A DNA stretch of 64,000 bases, from NCBI GenBank assembly GCA_017302715.1, contig JAFLCD010000001.1, forward strand, positions 310,001 to 374,000, given 5' to 3'. The notes below the pieces were generated by a model, which was not told the DNA's origin, did not search any database, and saw only the letters and a list, made by a program, of their open reading frames with translations. The stretch comes from Deltaproteobacteria bacterium (lineage in GTDB: Bacteria > Bdellovibrionota > UBA2394). Shown piece after piece: positions 7,328 to 15,612 of the stretch. The number at the start of each line of letters is the position of its first letter. The stretch's first letter is position 1. Position numbers and translations under genes: made by a program.

Positions 7328-8419
7328 ATGATTATTGGCGTACCAAAAGAGATTAAGGACAATGAATATCGGGTCGGTTTAACTCCTGCAGGCGCAGCTG
7401 TGCTCACTCAGGATGGTCATGAAGTTTTCGTGCAAAAAAACGCGGGAATCGGAAGCGGACTCACCGATGAACATTATATTCAAGCGGGTGCGAAGATTTT
7501 AGATTCTGCCGCTGCGGTTTTTGACAAAGCCGAAATGATTATCAAGGTGAAAGAGCCTCAAGCGAACGAAGTCGCGATGATGCGCGAAGGCCAAGTGCTT
7601 TTCACTTATTTACATTTGGCTCCAGCTCCTGAACTCACCAAACAACTTTTGGATCGCAAAGTTTCGGGTATCGCTTACGAAACCATTCAACTCGATGATG
7701 GATCCTTGCCACTTCTTCGACCGATGTCCGAAGTTGCAGGTCGTGTAGCCGTTCAAATTGGCGCCCACTATTTACAAAAAGATAAAGGCGGCAGCGGGAT
7801 TTTGCTCGGCGCTGTTCCTGGTGTGAAGCCTGGTAAAGTGACCATCATCGGAGCCGGTATCGTGGGAATCAATTCGCTCAAGATGGCGATTGGTTTAGGC
7901 GCGCAAGTTTCGATCTTCGATGTGAACCCCGTTCGATTGGCATATCTCGATGATTTGTACGGTGGAAGAATCACCACGATCGTTGCGAATGCAGAAGCAA
8001 TTGCCGAAGAAGTTTCGCAATCTGATTTATTAGTGGGCGCGGTTTTGATCGCGGGCGCGAAAGCTCCTCGATTAGTTACGCGTGCTATGCTTGCAAAAAT
8101 GCGTCCGAACTCAGTCGCAGTAGATGTTTCGGTAGATCAAGGCGGATGCTTTGAGAGCACCAAACCTACAACTCACACGAATCCTACTTATTTTGATTCG
8201 GGAGTTTTGCATTATTGCGTTTCAAATATTCCTGGTGCCGTGGCGCGAACTTCGACTTTCGCTTTGACGAATGTGACTTTGCCTTATGCTCGAAAATTGG
8301 CGAATTTTGGGCTGCGTAAAGCTCTCAAAGAAGACCAAGCTTTGGCTAAAGGTTTGAACGTACATGCTGGCGAAATTACTCAGAAAGCTGTCGCCGAGGC
8401 CTACGAATCTTTCAGATAA
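7328..8419 (+). CDS. ald: alanine dehydrogenase
   Basis: 363 residues from ATG 7328. It interconverts L-alanine and pyruvate plus ammonia with NAD in the cytosol. The N-terminus [20 protein letters not shown] matches the family exactly at this start, so the longer open frame back to 7184 is rejected. Substrate-binding Arg (EYRVGL), Lys (IIKVKEP) and His (TYLHLAPAP) are present. The NAD Rossmann motif [13 protein letters not shown] and the catalytic Asp region ([14 protein letters not shown]) are intact. The length is close to the usual 370. It is a single gene, divergent from the membrane-protein pair and convergent, with an 8-base gap, to the next gene. Confidence 0.95.
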   Translation: MIIGVPKEIKDNEYRVGLTPAGAAVLTQDGHEVFVQKNAGIGSGLTDEHYIQAGAKILDSAAAVFDKAEMIIKVKEPQANEVAMMREGQVLFTYLHLAPAPELTKQLLDRKVSGIAYETIQLDDGSLPLLRPMSEVAGRVAVQIGAHYLQKDKGGSGILLGAVPGVKPGKVTIIGAGIVGINSLKMAIGLGAQVSIFDVNPVRLAYLDDLYGGRITTIVANAEAIAEEVSQSDLLVGAVLIAGAKAPRLVTRAMLAKMRPNSVAVDVSVDQGGCFESTKPTTHTNPTYFDSGVLHYCVSNIPGAVARTSTFALTNVTLPYARKLANFGLRKALKEDQALAKGLNVHAGEITQKAVAEAYESFR

Positions 8420-8427
8420 GTTAGGAT

Positions 8428-10137
8428 TTATTTTTTACAAGCTTTGATTAATGCCTTCAAGTGGCTGACGGTTTCATCGTCGAGTTCATTTTTAGATTGA
8501 GCCACAGCGCCTTCCATCAGTGGTGCCCATTTATCGCCCAGCGCTTGTTGAGCATCATTAGATTCTAACACCACCGTCATAAGAGCTGGATCCAACAAGA
8601 CTGCTTTTTGAAAAATATTGAAGACGATTTGAGTATTAGATTTCAAAAACTCGGGGCGCCTTGCTTCGGTAGAAAATTTGGATTTTCTTTTTTGTGCATC
8701 TTCTAAAATTTCTGATTCGGCTTGAGCCAAAATCTTTTGTTCAACATCTGAAGAAAAATAAAATTTTACTTCTGGAATTTGAAGAGCTTGAAGAACAATA
8801 TAAGGTTGATTTCGTACGATTCTAGAAATTTCACTTTTTAAGCCAGGATGTTTAGCGAGAGCTTGCGCTTTAATCCAAGCCAAATATTCTTTGGGCGAAT
8901 TTAGAATGAGCTCATCGATTTGATCATGCATTCCGATTTCTAACAAAAGCTGGGAAGGCTTGGACTGCGATTGAGAAACTTCTTTTTTACTGAATTCATG
9001 AGCCAATTTTACTAGCAGAGGATATTTCTTTAGTTCCTCAGGCAGTACTCCTCTCTTTGAAAAATCTTCAGATACATCTCTTATATGATCGTAATGCGTT
9101 GCTATACGTACAAACTCTTTACGTAAATCTGAGTTTATATGTTCAAGCAAACTTAAGATGCTATCCCAATTATTTCGAGTTCTCGCGATTTGTTTAAAAT
9201 TATCTGCAAAAAGAGGAACGAATTTTTCATCCAAATGAACCAGCCTCGCTAAAATATAAATTCTCAGTTCTTGCAGATCTTTTAATGCTGCATTTATTTT
9301 GCTCGAGTTATTTTCCCAGTCGGTCATTCTTATAATATCGTCCACTTGCGATTGAAGTTTTTGATCATGTTCATCGTCCCTAAAATGACTGACAGAAGGC
9401 TCTAAAGAAGTTGTCTCTAAGCTTAGCCACATAATGTCTGTGAATTCTTGGATAGATAATTTTTTTGCTCTCTTTTCTTTTAAGATTGCTGTCGCCAATT
9501 TTCTTGGATCATCGAGCGTGGATAACGCCATTCTTTTTGATAGATCATAAATAGGAAAACCAGCTTGATCGTATAAATTTTCTTGAATTAATTTTTGAAT
9601 AATTTTTCCAAATACCAATAGTCTATTTCGCAGGCTCAAATGCTTTTCTAAATCTTCTGTCGGGGCAACTTTGTGTGATGGTGCATCTTCATCGTTAGGA
9701 TTAGAAATTTTATTTGCTTCTCTCAAGATCATATGTGGATCCCAAAGAGAAAGGTGCGAACTGCTTAAGACAATGCTGTCAAAGGCGGCAACGGCGACAT
9801 CCCACTTTTCCAATTGAATGGCAGATTCAATGATCTGCTGAACTTTTGTAGAATCACCTTTGGTATACTTCCAAATAGCAAATCTTTGTTCTGCTTGAAA
9901 TGCTGGCTGATGAATAAAGCCCATTGTCTTAAGGCCTTTCATTAAAGATTTTTCCCAAGGGTGGTCATTCGAAGTGAAGTGTTCAAAGAATCCATCTGTG
10001 TCTGCGATGGATTTAACAAATTCATCGGTCTCTAAGGTTTGAGCTGCAAGATGATGAATATTTAATAAAAGTCCAAGAGCGCAAATGATGAGCTGAGAAA
10101 TAAAAAGTTTCGAGTTGAAAATGATATGCTGCCGCAT
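8428..10137 (-). CDS. large secreted alpha-helical protein, unknown function
   Basis: 569 residues with a signal peptide (LFISQLIICALGLLLNIHHLAAQ, about 10-33). The mature protein is almost all predicted helix, with repeated short helix pairs rich in Leu, Lys and Asp (for example EKWDVAVAAFDSIVL and ILSLLEHINSDLRKEFV). This suggests a TPR/HEAT-like solenoid, but no repeat matches a named family well enough. No catalytic motif is seen. It stands alone, divergent from the receiver-like gene at 10241. The protein is probably periplasmic or exported and may act as a protein-interaction scaffold. Confidence 0.7.
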   Translation of the reverse strand: MRQHIIFNSKLFISQLIICALGLLLNIHHLAAQTLETDEFVKSIADTDGFFEHFTSNDHPWEKSLMKGLKTMGFIHQPAFQAEQRFAIWKYTKGDSTKVQQIIESAIQLEKWDVAVAAFDSIVLSSSHLSLWDPHMILREANKISNPNDEDAPSHKVAPTEDLEKHLSLRNRLLVFGKIIQKLIQENLYDQAGFPIYDLSKRMALSTLDDPRKLATAILKEKRAKKLSIQEFTDIMWLSLETTSLEPSVSHFRDDEHDQKLQSQVDDIIRMTDWENNSSKINAALKDLQELRIYILARLVHLDEKFVPLFADNFKQIARTRNNWDSILSLLEHINSDLRKEFVRIATHYDHIRDVSEDFSKRGVLPEELKKYPLLVKLAHEFSKKEVSQSQSKPSQLLLEIGMHDQIDELILNSPKEYLAWIKAQALAKHPGLKSEISRIVRNQPYIVLQALQIPEVKFYFSSDVEQKILAQAESEILEDAQKRKSKFSTEARRPEFLKSNTQIVFNIFQKAVLLDPALMTVVLESNDAQQALGDKWAPLMEGAVAQSKNELDDETVSHLKALIKACKK

Positions 10138-10240
10138 GTTCTGCCTTCTTTGCCTGATTTAGAATAAGTGCAATTCTTATGCCACTTTCGCCATCTTTAG
10201 AGGGTTCTGAGGGTCCTAAATATGGGCTACAATAAGGTTT

Positions 10241-11014
10241 GTGACTTATCAATTTCGAGTTCTTTTTTGCGATTATGACGGTGAGTTTGAGTACGCCGAT
10301 ACGCTCTCTAAAATAGGGTATATCGTCGATCAAATTCGGCCCGATGCGCTTCGCCAAATCTCGGTGGGCGAACATCAAGTTTATATTTTTATGTTTCAGG
10401 CTGAAGAGCATATGAAAAAAGCCATGCGCACTTGCGAAAAATTAAAGGCCGCAGAACTGACGACTCCGATTTTTCTTTTGAATCGCGCTCCAGCTACTCC
10501 TACATTTTTAAATCATAAAACGGCAACGGGTGCTGCCGATGCTTATGTTGCCAACCCGAGTTCTGAAAATGTAGTGCTCGATGCGCTTGAAACTTTAGTG
10601 GGTTGTCCGGTTCCGATTTCCCTTAAAGGAAATATCCAACTTTTGCAGGAAGAAAAGGATCGGCTTGAAGAAATCGAAGAATATCGAAAGCGAATGACAG
10701 AGCTTGAAAAGAAAATCGAAGATCTTCAAGGCGATCGATCCAAAACTGAGGAAGCATTAGAAGCCCAGCGAAATTTTTATAAGCCTAAGTTGAAGGCGCT
10801 TTTGGAAGAGCAAAAAATCCAAGTTCAGAGTGAAACAGAACAATTGAAATTCGAACTCTCCGAAGTCGAGGCCAAACTTTTAGATCGCGAAATGAAAATC
10901 AAAAAACTGGAAGAAGCGATTAAGAGCCAAGAGAAAGCGCAGAATACTTTGAGAGAATTTTATCAGAGCAAACTTAAATCTCTAGAATCCGAAAAAAAAT
11001 CGAAGGCCAGTTGA
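10241..11014 (+). CDS. receiver-like domain with long coiled coil
   Basis: 257 residues from GTG 10241. Residues 1-125 have the beta-alpha order of a response-regulator receiver (RVLFCDYDGEFEYADTL at the start, TPIFLLNRAP and AADAYVANPSSENVVLDAL towards the end). The phosphoacceptor region reads VYIFMFQAEE and lacks the Asp, so it is probably a phosphorylation-independent pseudo-receiver. Residues about 133-257 form a continuous, highly charged coiled coil. A TACAAT hexamer only 7 bases before the start and a weak AAGG raise the possibility of a leaderless transcript. It is likely a cytoplasmic scaffold or polarity protein; the function is inferred only. Confidence 0.7.
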   Translation: MTYQFRVLFCDYDGEFEYADTLSKIGYIVDQIRPDALRQISVGEHQVYIFMFQAEEHMKKAMRTCEKLKAAELTTPIFLLNRAPATPTFLNHKTATGAADAYVANPSSENVVLDALETLVGCPVPISLKGNIQLLQEEKDRLEEIEEYRKRMTELEKKIEDLQGDRSKTEEALEAQRNFYKPKLKALLEEQKIQVQSETEQLKFELSEVEAKLLDREMKIKKLEEAIKSQEKAQNTLREFYQSKLKSLESEKKSKAS

Positions 11015-11032
11015 GTTTTGGCCAGTGAAGTA

Positions 11033-11067
11033 AAAAAAGGCCCTCAGATATTTCACTGAAGGCCTTT
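11033..11067. terminator. bidirectional intrinsic terminator
   Basis: AAAGGCC-c-TCAG (11036-11047) pairs with CTGA-a-GGCCTTT (11056-11067). On the minus strand the stem runs into TTTTTTT, making a strong terminator for the hexapeptide-repeat gene. On the plus strand only TTT follows, so it is weaker for the receiver-like gene. It sits between the two convergent genes. Confidence 0.85.
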
Positions 11068-11099
11068 GGTCCTCGTCCTCCGATATAAACTAGAAGTGC

Positions 11100-12368
11100 T
11101 TAGTTTTCTTCTCTGCTAACAGTGCCACCTAAATTTAAAATTCTATTGTTCATGGCTTCAAGAATATCAATTTCTTGCCATGTGGCTTCGCCAAATTCAT
11201 TGCTTGGAACAAAAGCGATAGTTTGGTTTGGATCCACGAGATCAATGAATCCTTTAAAGGCAAAAGTGATTCCAGAGTTTTCAACATAACCTTCTACGAC
11301 AACTGCTCTGTCTTGCAGAATCTGTCTGTTGTTGATGACCACATCTCCTTCTTGCAAGATCACGCTTCGGCCTGCTCGGTCGGCAAGTTTTTGCGCCACT
11401 TGATCGGTAAGTCTTCCCATTCCATCTTGAAATCGAATTTGAGTATCAAGAGAGAAATCGCTGACGGCCACCACGACATCTCTAAACTGTGGAGTTGGGT
11501 GATACACTCGAGTGTATCGAGAGATCGTCATATTTAGACCACGGTTGTAGTAACCTTGCTCAAACCAAGCTCGCGAACATTCTGCATCGACGCTGTTGAG
11601 ATAGAAGGCTTGCCAAAGTGGAATCGAAAGTAAAACTCCCACATCCGCAATCACACGAGTTTCAAAATAGTAACCGCCATGAAATCCATATCGTCTAAAA
11701 GGTCGATAGTGGTTGGAATAATTGACGTAATAATTTTGATAAACGTTTTGGCGAACAATGATCGGATTAAAATAGTTGATCTTAAAAAAATCTCGCTGCC
11801 GATCGATTCTCACTTTTAAATTATAGTTATCTTCAAAACGATTCATTCGCTGACGAGTGCTGTCGATGCGTTGGCGAGTCCAATTATCTCGAGGAGTACT
11901 TTGGTGACCTCTCCAGTTTGAGGAGCGTGGGTCATAGCGATCAGGTGCTCGTGTCGGGTGAGTGCCGCCTTGAGGGCGAGTGTTCTGAGTATGTGTCGTG
12001 TTTTGTGGACGCGCGTTTCCGCCCCAACGAGTGGATGGATTATTGAAATTGGGTTGCGAGTGAACAGGTGGTTGAACTCGAACCGAAGGTTGTGTTCGTA
12101 CTGGCGGCTGAGATCGCACATTTGGCTGCGAACGAACAGGCGGTTGCGACCTAACGGGAGGTTGCGAACGAGTAGGTGGTTGAGAACGCGTAGGATTTTG
12201 TCCACGCACGGGTGGCTGCGAGCGCGTAGGCGGCTGCGACTTAACAGTTGGTTGAGTTTTTCTTGTCGGAGCAGCTACTGCTATTTGTAAAAATCCTGTG
12301 CTCACCAGAAACACAGAACTTACAGAAACTATTTTGTTAAACTTTTTTCCCTGATTGAAAATATTCAT
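11100..12368 (-). CDS. secreted protein with SQPPVR hexapeptide repeats
   Basis: 422 residues. A signal peptide ends near VSTGFLQIAVAA (about 33). Residues 37-108 are about twelve hexapeptide repeats of the form SQPPVR/SQPPTR, a basic proline-rich arm typical of wall- or polysaccharide-spanning linkers. Residues 110-190 are rich in Asn, Gly and Arg. Residues about 200-250 are very rich in Tyr and Phe (YQNYYVNYSNHYRPF). The C-terminal 170 residues look folded, with one beta-rich domain (VVVEGYVENSGITFAFKGF). Proline-rich arm, aromatic patch and a compact domain together suggest an envelope or outer-membrane-associated protein. No enzymatic family is recognised. Confidence 0.75.
   Translation of the reverse strand: MNIFNQGKKFNKIVSVSSVFLVSTGFLQIAVAAPTRKTQPTVKSQPPTRSQPPVRGQNPTRSQPPTRSQPPVRSQPPVRSQPNVRSQPPVRTQPSVRVQPPVHSQPNFNNPSTRWGGNARPQNTTHTQNTRPQGGTHPTRAPDRYDPRSSNWRGHQSTPRDNWTRQRIDSTRQRMNRFEDNYNLKVRIDRQRDFFKINYFNPIIVRQNVYQNYYVNYSNHYRPFRRYGFHGGYYFETRVIADVGVLLSIPLWQAFYLNSVDAECSRAWFEQGYYNRGLNMTISRYTRVYHPTPQFRDVVVAVSDFSLDTQIRFQDGMGRLTDQVAQKLADRAGRSVILQEGDVVINNRQILQDRAVVVEGYVENSGITFAFKGFIDLVDPNQTIAFVPSNEFGEATWQEIDILEAMNNRILNLGGTVSREEN
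12045..12260 (-). repeat. 18-base tandem repeats encoding SQPPVR
   Basis: About twelve 18-base units inside the gene above, encoding the hexapeptide series. Units differ mostly at synonymous or Val/Thr positions, so the array looks old but could still change length by slippage. It is coding sequence, not a CRISPR: there are no unique spacers. Confidence 0.85.
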
Positions 12369-12450
12369 TCAAACCCCCATGCATTCTGTTATAGAGCAAG
12401 GTTTAATAAAACCCAATCAAAAGTTGGTCTCGAACAAAAATATATGACTT

Positions 12451-12476
12451 GGCTAATATATAGCCTAGCTATATAT
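12451..12476. promoter_or_regulatory. inverted repeat upstream of marR, likely autoregulatory operator
   Basis: Two interlocking inverted repeats: GGCTA-atata-TAGCC (12451-12465) and ATATATAG-cctag-CTATATAT (12456-12476). They end 9 bases before the MarR start codon, in the gap to the divergent hexapeptide-repeat gene. MarR proteins commonly bind such AT-rich palindromes over their own promoters, so control of one or both genes is likely. Confidence 0.6.
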
Positions 12477-12484
12477 ATTTTCAA

Positions 12485-12958
12485 ATGAATAAAAGCCCGT
12501 CGAATTCACCACTTAGCTTAAGTAAAAAACTTTTAGAGATCCTTCCGCCGATTGTGCACAAGCTGCGCACAATTGCGAGAACGTCAGTAAAGGGCAAAGT
12601 CACCTTGGCGCAGTTTCGAATTTTGGCTCAAATCAATAGCGGGGTTAAAACCGTAGGCGAAATGGCCGAACTTCAAGCCGTCGCTCAGCCGACGATGTCA
12701 AAAATGGTAGATGGGTTAGTAAGGCGGGGATTAGTGAAACGCAATTTTGCTGTTCAGGATCGCAGGCAAATTCATTTGGTACTGACAAAAAAAGGTTTAT
12801 CTACTTATCAGCACGGTCGAGGCGCAGTTGAAGTCTATTTAAGTCAGGAGATGCGCACTTTAAGTGAAAAAGAACGCGCTTCATTGGCTGAGGCCTTGAT
12901 TCAGATCGAAAATGTTTTGGTTAAAAGAGAAGTTCCTCTTCTTAAAATCGCGACTTAG
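12485..12958 (+). CDS. MarR-family transcriptional regulator
   Basis: 157 residues with the full winged-helix MarR core. The order is N-terminal dimer helix (LLEILPPIVHKLRTIARTS), then LAQFRILAQINSG, recognition helix (VAQPTMSKMVDGLVRRGLV), wing with the conserved Asp-Arg (AVQDRRQIHLVLTKKG) and C-terminal dimer helix. It binds DNA as a dimer and usually represses, with release by a small ligand. The inverted repeat just upstream points to autoregulation. The next gene, an M20 peptidase 63 bases downstream on the same strand, may be co-transcribed. The ligand is unknown. Confidence 0.9.
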   Translation: MNKSPSNSPLSLSKKLLEILPPIVHKLRTIARTSVKGKVTLAQFRILAQINSGVKTVGEMAELQAVAQPTMSKMVDGLVRRGLVKRNFAVQDRRQIHLVLTKKGLSTYQHGRGAVEVYLSQEMRTLSEKERASLAEALIQIENVLVKREVPLLKIAT

Positions 12959-13021
12959 ATCTTAGACGATTGCAAAACGCTGACCGGATTGCGAAGATTG
13001 TTTTGTGCGAGGTAGAGCGGC

Positions 13022-14485
13022 GTGATTCAGTCTTTGGTATTTGTTTTAGCTTTAGTGGCGGCTCCCGAAGATTATGCGAGCAAATTACTTTCTGAATATA
13101 TCAAGATTCGAACCGATCATCCTGAGCATGGAACGGATGAGGCCGCGGCCATGTGGATGCGCGAGGCCAAGACCGCCGGCATCGAGGCGACGACATGGTC
13201 TCTCGATCCCTCGGGAAAATGCGTAAACTTTATCGCTTATTTACCGGCAACTTTAGTTTCGCCAGGCGATCCGGTTTTACTTTTGCATCACGGAGATACG
13301 GTTCCTGCGGTTGAAAGTGAATGGGCTTACCCTCCTTATGATGGAAAGTGGATTCAGGCCAAGCAGGATTGGGAACTTTATGGTCGAGGCGCCATCGATG
13401 ATAAAGGGCATGGAGTTGCACATTGGATGGCGATGCTTCGACTTAAAGAAGTGACTCGCAGCCGCGATCTTTTTTTTGTGATGAATTGCGGAGAGGAAGT
13501 TTCGGATCCTCTGGGTGCTCAGGCTTTTGTACATTTTTTAGTGAGACCTATTCCTGAATCGACTTATTTTTTGCAGTCGGCGGTTCATGATTTAACGAGC
13601 CTCGATAAAATGGAAATTTCTAAAGTGCTTCAAAAATTTCCGCGCTTACCTAAAATCGCTTTCGTTTGGAATGAAGGAAGTTTTGGCGGCACCACTCCGC
13701 TTGCACCTTATACTTTAGCTCCGATTGCCACTGCGCAAAAGGGAGTGTGGCTTGGCGGAGTTACAATCGAAGGCGCTGGAGGGCATGGAGCTTTGGCTTC
13801 GTCAGCGACTCCACTTGAAGTTTTGATCGCAGGTTTGAATGATCTTTATAAGCAAAATCATTCGATGAAATCAAAGTTTCGAGCGCTTCATTCGGAATTG
13901 GCCGAAATGGTTTCGTCAATCGCAAGCATTCGCCCGATCTGGGAGCGAATCATTTTGATGATTTGGCCTCGAGCTTTTTTTGAAATTCAAGGGATGCAGT
14001 CGATGGCGACGAGTTGGTGGAATCCTTCGATTCCTCAGACCAATTCTAAATTACCCAATGTCGTCGCTTCTTCGGCAAGTGCACGAATCGAATATAGATT
14101 TTTAGGAGAAAAGACCCCGAAAGAAATTGAAGGCGATCTTAGAAAAATTTTTTCACCATTTTTAAAAAAGCCACTTGAACTTCGAGTAGAGACAACCGCT
14201 TATGTTCCCTTTCGTAGAGATTTCTTTGAAGGGCGAGATGCCGATGTTTTTAAAGCAGAGATTTCAAAATATCCTAAAGTTTTGGTAACGCCTTTTATAA
14301 CACCCGGAATTACGGATTCAAGATATTTTCGAATGACGGGGATTCGCGCATTTGATTTTGCACCGTTCTTTTTAACGAGCTCAGAAATAGCGGGCATGCA
14401 TGGAAAAAACGAGAGAATGCCTCATCAAGAGCTCATTCGCGGCATTGACATCGAGTTTTCGATACTTCAAAAACTCATTCAGTGA
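13022..14485 (+). CDS. M20-family metallopeptidase, secreted
   Basis: 487 residues from GTG 13022 with GAGGT about 9 bases upstream. A short hydrophobic leader (SLVFVLALVAAPE) suggests export. The M20 zinc-site motifs are in order: LLLHHGDTVPA (metal His and catalytic Asp), YGRGAIDDKGHG (bridging Asp), CGEEVSD (catalytic and metal Glu) and IEGAGGHGALAS of the dimerisation domain. The C-terminal metal His is probably in AGMHGKNERM. Members hydrolyse amino-acid, peptide or acylated amide bonds; the closest style is the ArgE/DapE/carboxypeptidase G2 group, but the substrate cannot be told. It overlaps the next gene by GTGA. Confidence 0.88.
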   Translation: MIQSLVFVLALVAAPEDYASKLLSEYIKIRTDHPEHGTDEAAAMWMREAKTAGIEATTWSLDPSGKCVNFIAYLPATLVSPGDPVLLLHHGDTVPAVESEWAYPPYDGKWIQAKQDWELYGRGAIDDKGHGVAHWMAMLRLKEVTRSRDLFFVMNCGEEVSDPLGAQAFVHFLVRPIPESTYFLQSAVHDLTSLDKMEISKVLQKFPRLPKIAFVWNEGSFGGTTPLAPYTLAPIATAQKGVWLGGVTIEGAGGHGALASSATPLEVLIAGLNDLYKQNHSMKSKFRALHSELAEMVSSIASIRPIWERIILMIWPRAFFEIQGMQSMATSWWNPSIPQTNSKLPNVVASSASARIEYRFLGEKTPKEIEGDLRKIFSPFLKKPLELRVETTAYVPFRRDFFEGRDADVFKAEISKYPKVLVTPFITPGITDSRYFRMTGIRAFDFAPFFLTSSEIAGMHGKNERMPHQELIRGIDIEFSILQKLIQ

Positions 14486-15159
14486 GAGCTTTATTAAAAG
14501 ATTTTTATCCACCTTGTCAAAATTGCCGAGAGTCTAGCTTTGAGATCTTCTGTTCGCCTTGTTTTGAAAAATTAAAATTTAAATCTTTTTGTAGTGATTG
14601 CGGAAGAGGTCCTTTGACGGCAGCACTTTCTAAGTGCATACCTTGTCAAAAAATTTCAAAGCCTTGGAATGAGTCCTATATTTCGTTTCTTTATTTGGAT
14701 GGAGTTAGAGATTGGATTCAGGATATCAAATCCAATTTAAGGCCGGAGCGTTATGGCGAATTAAAAAGATCTCATCTGCCAGAGTTCAATAAAAAATATG
14801 ATGGGTTGGTTCCGGTAAGTTCTGATCCTCGCTCATCTGCAAAGAAACTTTTTTGTTCGGCAGAAGTTTTGGCGCAGAGAGTTTCAAAAATTTTAAAAAT
14901 TCCTATTTTTAAAAATGCTTTTTCGAGAAGAGAATTTTTATCCTCTCAGCACGATTTGAATCGAGTGCAGAGGCTTCTATTTTTAAATCAGGCCGTCACT
15001 TTGAACTTACAAATTTCGGAGAGCTTGCCTCAAAAAATTCTCTTGATTGACGATGTGATGACCACCGGCGCTAGCCTTGAAATCCACGCAAAGCTGATTA
15101 AAACTCGAAATTGCGAGGTGGATGTCTTTTGTCTGGCCCGCACTCCTAAATTTATTTAG
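14482..15159 (+). CDS. comF: ComF-family phosphoribosyltransferase-like protein
   Basis: 225 residues. A GTG start overlaps the previous stop (GTGA at 14482-14485). The N-terminus has the ComF zinc-finger pattern with two CxxC pairs (CQNC, CSPC, CSDC and CIPC at about 13-55). The C-terminal half is a type I phosphoribosyltransferase fold with the PRPP loop ILLIDDVMTTGAS at about 187-199. ComF proteins act in DNA uptake for transformation, or more generally in DNA processing, in the cytosol. No other competence gene is adjacent. Size matches the family (about 230). Confidence 0.9.
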   Translation: MRALLKDFYPPCQNCRESSFEIFCSPCFEKLKFKSFCSDCGRGPLTAALSKCIPCQKISKPWNESYISFLYLDGVRDWIQDIKSNLRPERYGELKRSHLPEFNKKYDGLVPVSSDPRSSAKKLFCSAEVLAQRVSKILKIPIFKNAFSRREFLSSQHDLNRVQRLLFLNQAVTLNLQISESLPQKILLIDDVMTTGASLEIHAKLIKTRNCEVDVFCLARTPKFI

Positions 15160-15190
15160 GCTCTTGAAAGAGGAAGATGGAGGTTGAATC

Positions 15191-15571
15191 ATGAATACAT
15201 TAATTGCAGGTTTGTTTTTAATGCTCGGAGGCTCGAACGCCGATGAAGCAAAAGAAGGTACATTTGAAGTCATTTTTACGGGCGTAAAGCAGTGTATTAT
15301 AGACCCATGCCCTCAGTATCAGATCATTTCTGTGGATGGTAAAAGTGCCGAGAATTCTTCGGCTGATATTTATATCGGCGATAAGAAATTAGACTTCGCG
15401 CGATCTGCGATGAAAAACTTTAAGAGTTTTCTTGTGACCGGGACTTATACTCAGCAGGATAATTATTATCAAATTTCGAATCCTAAGATGCATGCCAAGA
15501 TAAAGGGCAGAATGTATATCTCTGAGATGCCAAATTTGGCTCCTTCGAAGAAGGCTAAACCTTCTAAATAA
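15191..15571 (+). CDS. small secreted hypothetical protein
   Basis: 126 residues with a good ribosome site (GGAGG 8 bases before ATG). A short signal peptide (TLIAGLFLMLGGSNA) precedes a beta-rich domain. The motif VKQCIIDPCPQYQIISVDG holds a Cys pair likely to be disulfide-bonded in the periplasm. The C-terminus is Lys-rich. The Cys-x4-Cys-Pro motif resembles small DUF-type envelope proteins, but I cannot name the family. It sits between comF and glmU, with a hairpin after its stop. Confidence 0.7.
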   Translation: MNTLIAGLFLMLGGSNADEAKEGTFEVIFTGVKQCIIDPCPQYQIISVDGKSAENSSADIYIGDKKLDFARSAMKNFKSFLVTGTYTQQDNYYQISNPKMHAKIKGRMYISEMPNLAPSKKAKPSK

Positions 15572-15590
15572 GACCTGACATCTTTTAAAA

Positions 15591-15612
15591 ACCCGACTTT
15601 AATCAGTCGGGT
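15591..15612 (+). promoter_or_regulatory. glmU: stem-loop abutting the glmU start codon
   Basis: ACCCGACT (15591-15598) pairs perfectly with AGTCGGGT (15605-15612) around a 6-base loop, and the next base is the A of the glmU ATG. No Shine-Dalgarno sequence exists in front of glmU, because the hairpin fills that space. There is no T-run, so it is not a clean terminator. It may limit translation or mark an RNA-processing site. Confidence 0.55.

Noticed and set aside
12045-12260. CRISPR-like short repeats
   Set aside because: The 18-base units are contiguous and in frame, encode SQPPVR and have no spacers.
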